Assembly (NCBI GenBank): GCA_964352905.1
Contig: CAYGTS010000109.1
Coordinates: 1 to 9,171, forward strand
Direction: 5' to 3'
Length of the DNA: 9,171 nucleotides
DNA from: CAYGTS01 sp964352905
GTDB lineage: Bacteria; Pseudomonadota; Gammaproteobacteria; JAHCLG01
The notes beneath the pieces are model-generated. The model did not search any database. It saw only the letters and a program-made list of their open reading frames with translations, and was not told the origin of the DNA. Position numbers and translations under genes: made by a program. Of this stretch, positions 7,212 to 9,171 are shown piece by piece (within the stretch, counting starts at the first letter, position 1; each line of letters starts with the position of its first letter).

Positions 7212-7268
7212 AAATACAATTTATAGATTGTATTTTATGTCATAAAATACAATTTGTAAATTGTATTT
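7212..7268 (-). promoter_or_regulatory. ATPase 1 promoter inside a 57-nt composite palindrome
   Basis: Centred on base 7240, arms 7212-7238 and 7242-7268 are inverted repeats with only two mismatches in 27. Each arm is itself nearly palindromic, giving four half-sites of the type ATACAAT/ATTGTAT. On the minus strand it contains TTTACA (7255-7260), a 17-base gap and TAAAAT (7232-7237), a reasonable sigma70 promoter pointing into ATPase 1. A dimeric or tetrameric repressor covering both boxes is the simplest reading; the regulator is unknown. Confidence 0.65.
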
Positions 7269-7314
7269 TTGGTTAAAATAAGCTAATACATTGAAAAGTA
7301 ATAATAAAAGGTTG

Positions 7315-7504
7315 GTAACTATTCACCACGTAGATGGGAACGCCCTGATCCCCGCTTATCAAGAGGACTGGCGGTTAGGCTAAAAACGACGAAAATCTCT
7401 CATGTATAGCTCATAACCTGCGCTTTCTCAAAAATATTTTCGTAGTTGTTCACCAAATCTGAACGTTCTCTTTAAATTCACCTTCAAATTTGCTGAATAA
7501 ATAC
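7315..7504 (-). mobile_element. MITE-like interspersed repeat, complete long form (copy C)
   Basis: A 190-bp unit on the minus strand with imperfect terminal inverted repeats GTAACTATTCA (7315-7325) and TGAATAAATAC (7494-7504), matching at 9 of 11 positions. The core with GAACGTTC (7461-7468) and the end module starting GCGTTCCC match the short copy at 660-739. The extra middle part (about 7344-7452) includes an internal inverted repeat, AACGACGAAAAT (7385-7396) and ATTTTCGTAGTT (7436-7447), matching at 11 of 12. It carries no gene and sits between the divergent ATPases. It does not appear to disrupt either one. Confidence 0.72.
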
Positions 7505-7564
7505 CAAAATTGTAAATCATATAATCTTTATAAATCAGTTAATTAGGCTTTGTTAAGATTTAAA

Positions 7565-7631
7565 TTTGCATTTTAGCATCACTAATTCTAAAATACTTAT
7601 CATTTTAGAATTAGTGATGCTAAAATGCAAA
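7565..7631. repeat. Perfect 30-bp inverted repeat before ATPase 2
   Basis: Arms 7565-7594 and 7602-7631 are exact reverse complements, separated by seven bases (ACTTATC). Each arm contains TTGCAT, 17 bases, then TAAAAT, so both strands carry a candidate promoter facing the loop. The plus-strand one (7566-7571 and 7589-7594) would start RNA near 7601 and read into ATPase 2. There is no T run, so it is unlikely to be an intrinsic terminator. It may be an operator, or a cruciform or hairpin relic of an inserted element. Confidence 0.8.
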
Positions 7632-7643
7632 CTATGTGATACC

Positions 7644-7649
7644 AAGGTG
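7644..7649 (+). promoter_or_regulatory. Ribosome binding site deciding the ATPase 2 start
   Basis: AAGGTG lies seven bases before the ATG at 7657. This favours that ATG over the in-frame GTG at 7636, which begins five bases after the inverted repeat and has no Shine-Dalgarno. Confidence 0.7.
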
Positions 7650-7656
7650 CTTTTTT

Positions 7657-8799
7657 ATGTTTACTCGAAGCTTGCACACACCTTTACTCTACAATAAAAG
7701 CTTTTTCTTATTTGGGCCGCGCGGCTCAGGTAAAACACAATGGTTAAAAAATAACCTGCCAGAAGCGTTATATTTCGACTTGTTACAGGCAAAATGGCGT
7801 AATTTATTCTTAGCCAATCCTGCTGAGCTGCAAAAAGCAATTCCCTCAAATTTTAGCAATTGGATTATTTTAGATGAAGTACAAAAAGTGCCTGCAATCT
7901 TAAATGAAATTCATCGTTTAATAGAGACCTATCATTATAAATTTATTTTAACCGGCTCAAGTGCGCGCAAGCTCAAACAAAAAGAAGTGAACTTATTAGC
8001 AGGTCGTGCACGCACTTATCATCTTTATCCTTTAATTGCCTCAGAACTCGGCGATGCCTTTGATCTAAAAAGATATTTAATTGTTGGTGGATTACCTGAG
8101 GCCTACACCAGCATTGATGCAAAAGAATTTTTGCAAAGTTACATCACAACTTATCTTTATGAAGAAATTTTGCAAGAAAGTTTAATTCGTAACCTAGAAA
8201 GCTTTGCACGATTTTTGCAAAGTGCTAGTTTATCGCAAGGTAGTACACTAAACATGTCAGCGATTGCGCGTGATTGCGGGGTTAAACAGAAAACCGTTAG
8301 CAATTATTTTACACTGCTTGATGACTTGTTAATGAGTTATCATTTGCCGGCTTTCACTAAACGTGCTAAAAGGCGCTTAACATCACATGCAAAATTTTAT
8401 TTGTTTGATGTGGGTATTTATCGTGCGATACGTCCTAAAGGGTTGCTTGATAATCCAGAAGAAATTGATGGCGCAGCACTAGAAACAGTATTTTTGCAAC
8501 ATTTAAAGGCCATTAATGAATATTATAGCCTTGACTACCAACTCTGTTATTGGCGTACGAGTGATGGCAAAGAAGTTGATTTTGTTTTATACGGTGAAAA
8601 AGGTTTTTTTGCTTTTGAAATAAAGCGCACTGCCAATTTACAGCCTGCTGATTTTGGTGGTTTGAAAGCTTTTCAAAAAGATTATCCCGAAGCAAACTGT
8701 TATTTAGTTTATGGTGGTAGTGAATTCTATTACCAAGATAATTTTAGCGTGATCCCGTTTGCAGAATGTTTAGGAAAATTACGTGAAATCTTAAGCTAA
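7657..8799 (+). CDS. AAA_14/DUF4143-type ATPase (ATPase 2)
   Basis: A 380-residue ATPase with Walker A GPRGSGKT (20-27), Walker B WIILDEVQK (69-77), sensor 1 FILTGSS (96-102) and the family motif GGLPEA (144-149). A winged-helix segment follows (about 198-233, LNMSAIARDCGVKQKTVSNY). The C-terminal PD-(D/E)XK-like fold has all the usual acidic and basic positions: Glu276 in GAALE, Asp308 in EVDFVL and Glu321-Ile-Lys323. Unlike ATPase 1 it therefore retains a complete putative nuclease motif, although nuclease activity is not established for the family. It belongs to a different branch from ATPase 1, judging by the differing C-termini. It is probably transcribed alone from the inverted-repeat region. 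A DNA- or mobile-element-linked role is inference. Confidence 0.92.
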   Translation: MFTRSLHTPLLYNKSFFLFGPRGSGKTQWLKNNLPEALYFDLLQAKWRNLFLANPAELQKAIPSNFSNWIILDEVQKVPAILNEIHRLIETYHYKFILTGSSARKLKQKEVNLLAGRARTYHLYPLIASELGDAFDLKRYLIVGGLPEAYTSIDAKEFLQSYITTYLYEEILQESLIRNLESFARFLQSASLSQGSTLNMSAIARDCGVKQKTVSNYFTLLDDLLMSYHLPAFTKRAKRRLTSHAKFYLFDVGIYRAIRPKGLLDNPEEIDGAALETVFLQHLKAINEYYSLDYQLCYWRTSDGKEVDFVLYGEKGFFAFEIKRTANLQPADFGGLKAFQKDYPEANCYLVYGGSEFYYQDNFSVIPFAECLGKLREILS

Positions 8800-8807
8800 G
8801 TGCAGCG

Positions 8808-8850
8808 ATTCCCTCCGTAATATCTGGTTACTCAAGAACAGTCAGATTTG
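8808..8850 (+). repeat. Direct repeat, left copy (partner 8953-8995)
   Basis: Ungapped, 31 of 43 bases agree with 8953-8995, with strongest identity at both ends (ATTCCC, TCAAGAAC, TCAGATTTG). This copy has GAACAGTC where the family has the palindrome GAACGTTC, so it is a diverged relative of the interspersed repeat core. Confidence 0.6.
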
Positions 8851-8945
8851 AGGCAAGGTCACGTTAAAAATTTCAAAAAATAGCGGAGTTTATACATAAT
8901 AAATGAGCACATTTTTTGAGATTTTTAGCGTGAGATTGACCAAAT
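8846..8945. repeat. Imperfect long hairpin repeat
   Basis: Left arm 8846-8881 and right arm 8911-8945 are inverted repeats agreeing at about 30 of 36 aligned positions. They close with CAAAAAAT and ATTTTTTG around a 29-base loop (8882-8910) that itself contains TTTAT/ATAAA. Some of the mismatches would be G-U pairs in RNA. It resembles a palindromic intergenic repeat unit or a structured RNA. No promoter is evident. Confidence 0.65.
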
Positions 8946-8952
8946 ATCAGTA

Positions 8953-8995
8953 ATTCCCGGCGTGATGTTGAATGATTCAAGAACGTTCAGATTTG
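8953..8995 (+). repeat. Direct repeat, right copy (partner 8808-8850)
   Basis: Right partner of 8808-8850. It merges into the interspersed element fragment that runs to 9024, so the two repeat types overlap by the shared core AAGAACGTTCAGATTTGG. Confidence 0.6.
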
Positions 8996-9024
8996 GCGTT
9001 CCCTGCTACGGAGTGAGTAGTTAC
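8980..9024 (+). mobile_element. Fragment of the interspersed repeat (copy D)
   Basis: Matches 695-739 at 44 of 45 bases, covering the core GAACGTTC (8981-8988) and the complete right module ending GTAGTTAC. The left end of the element is missing and replaced by the diverged direct repeat. The near identity with copy B suggests recent spread or gene conversion. Confidence 0.75.
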
Positions 9025-9064
9025 AAAAATAGTTAATAAGTCTAAACCTTGGCTACGTGTCGCA
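9025..9064 (+). repeat. Exact 40-bp copy of ATPase 1 coding sequence (6590-6629)
   Basis: All 40 bases equal 6590-6629, starting AAAAATAGTTAATAAG and ending ACGTGTCGCA, and identity stops abruptly at both ends. The copy begins exactly where element copy D ends. The source segment lies inside the minus-strand ATPase gene (about residues 190-203). A rightward transcript of this copy would therefore be perfectly complementary to that mRNA. Confidence 0.9.
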
Positions 9065-9085
9065 ACTCCTAAGTAAAAAAGCATT

Positions 9086-9171
9086 GTATCTATTCAGCAA
9101 ATTTGAAGGTGAATTTACCGAGAACGTTCAGATTTGGTGATAAAAACGGCGAAAATATTTTTGAGAAAGCG
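9086..9171 (+). mobile_element. Interspersed repeat, cut by the window end (copy E)
   Basis: Begins GTATCTATTCA (9086-9096) and matches copy B (661-711) at 47 of 51 bases through the core GAACGTTC (9122-9129). It then follows the long form of copy C (CGAAAATATTTTTGAGAAAGCG) rather than the short form, so it is probably a long element truncated only by the window. Confidence 0.75.

Larger units (their letters stand above)
8800..9171. other. Gene-free mosaic of short repeats
   Basis: No protein gene longer than a few dozen codons is supported here. The stretch is built of an imperfect hairpin (8846-8945) flanked by 43-bp direct repeats, a fragment of the interspersed element (8980-9024), a 40-bp copy of ATPase 1 coding DNA (9025-9064), a short unique link, and another element copy that runs off the window. 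Confidence 0.8.

Noticed and set aside
7565..7631. Inverted repeat as an intrinsic terminator
   Set aside because: There is no T run on either strand, the stem is AT-rich, and no gene ends next to it.
7636..7656. GTG at 7636 as the start of ATPase 2
   Set aside because: It has no Shine-Dalgarno, abuts the inverted repeat, and adds residues (IPRCFF) before the family-like start. ATG 7657 has AAGGTG at good spacing.
9034..9140. Short plus-strand open frame through the 40-bp copy into element E, ending at a TGA
   Set aside because: It has no ATG or ribosome binding site and is made of unrelated pieces. It is noted only for the element's open frame.
1..9171. CRISPR array, tRNA or rRNA genes
   Set aside because: The repeats are few, unevenly spaced and of mixed orientation, and no cloverleaf or rRNA-like segment was recognised.

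Overview
The window is AT-rich DNA (GC clearly below 50%) from a bacterium, most likely a gammaproteobacterium. The evidence is a full-length PriA close in length to the E. coli protein and a PPK1 whose two catalytic histidines sit five residues from their E. coli positions. The AT bias, the many short interspersed repeats, the gene remnant and the orphan secreted protein would suit a host-associated lineage such as Legionellales, but nothing here proves that.

Layout. Positions 1-850: a type II toxin-antitoxin pair (Phd/YefM-like antitoxin, RelE/ParE-like toxin) with a palindromic operator over its promoter, bracketed by short repeats. 850-1287: a small exported protein with four cysteines and no recognised family. 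1297-1326: a strong hairpin between convergent genes, probably a two-way terminator. 1329-3530 (minus): priA. 3641-5716 (plus): ppk1, divergent from priA. These two genes are the ordinary chromosomal core of the window.

5717-9171 is accessory. It holds two intact ATPases of the AAA_14/DUF4143 type (minus strand 5960-7189; plus strand 7657-8799) and a decayed third one (minus strand 5719-5959). The ATPases are divergent, and about 470 bases separate their start codons. That gap contains a 57-nt composite palindrome over the probable promoter of the first, a complete 190-bp repeat element, and a perfect 30-bp inverted repeat directly before the second. The last 370 bases are a mosaic of short repeats.

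The most notable structure is a family of short interspersed elements. They have terminal inverted repeats of the type GTAACTATTCA and a conserved palindromic core GAACGTTC. A complete long form is at 7315-7504, a complete short form lacking about 109 internal bases at 660-739, and fragments at 1-27, 8980-9024 and 9086-9171. Between the last two copies lies an exact 40-bp copy of the interior of the first ATPase gene (6590-6629). It is oriented so that rightward transcription would give RNA complementary to that gene's mRNA. The origin and function of this copy are unknown, and it is the item most worth checking.
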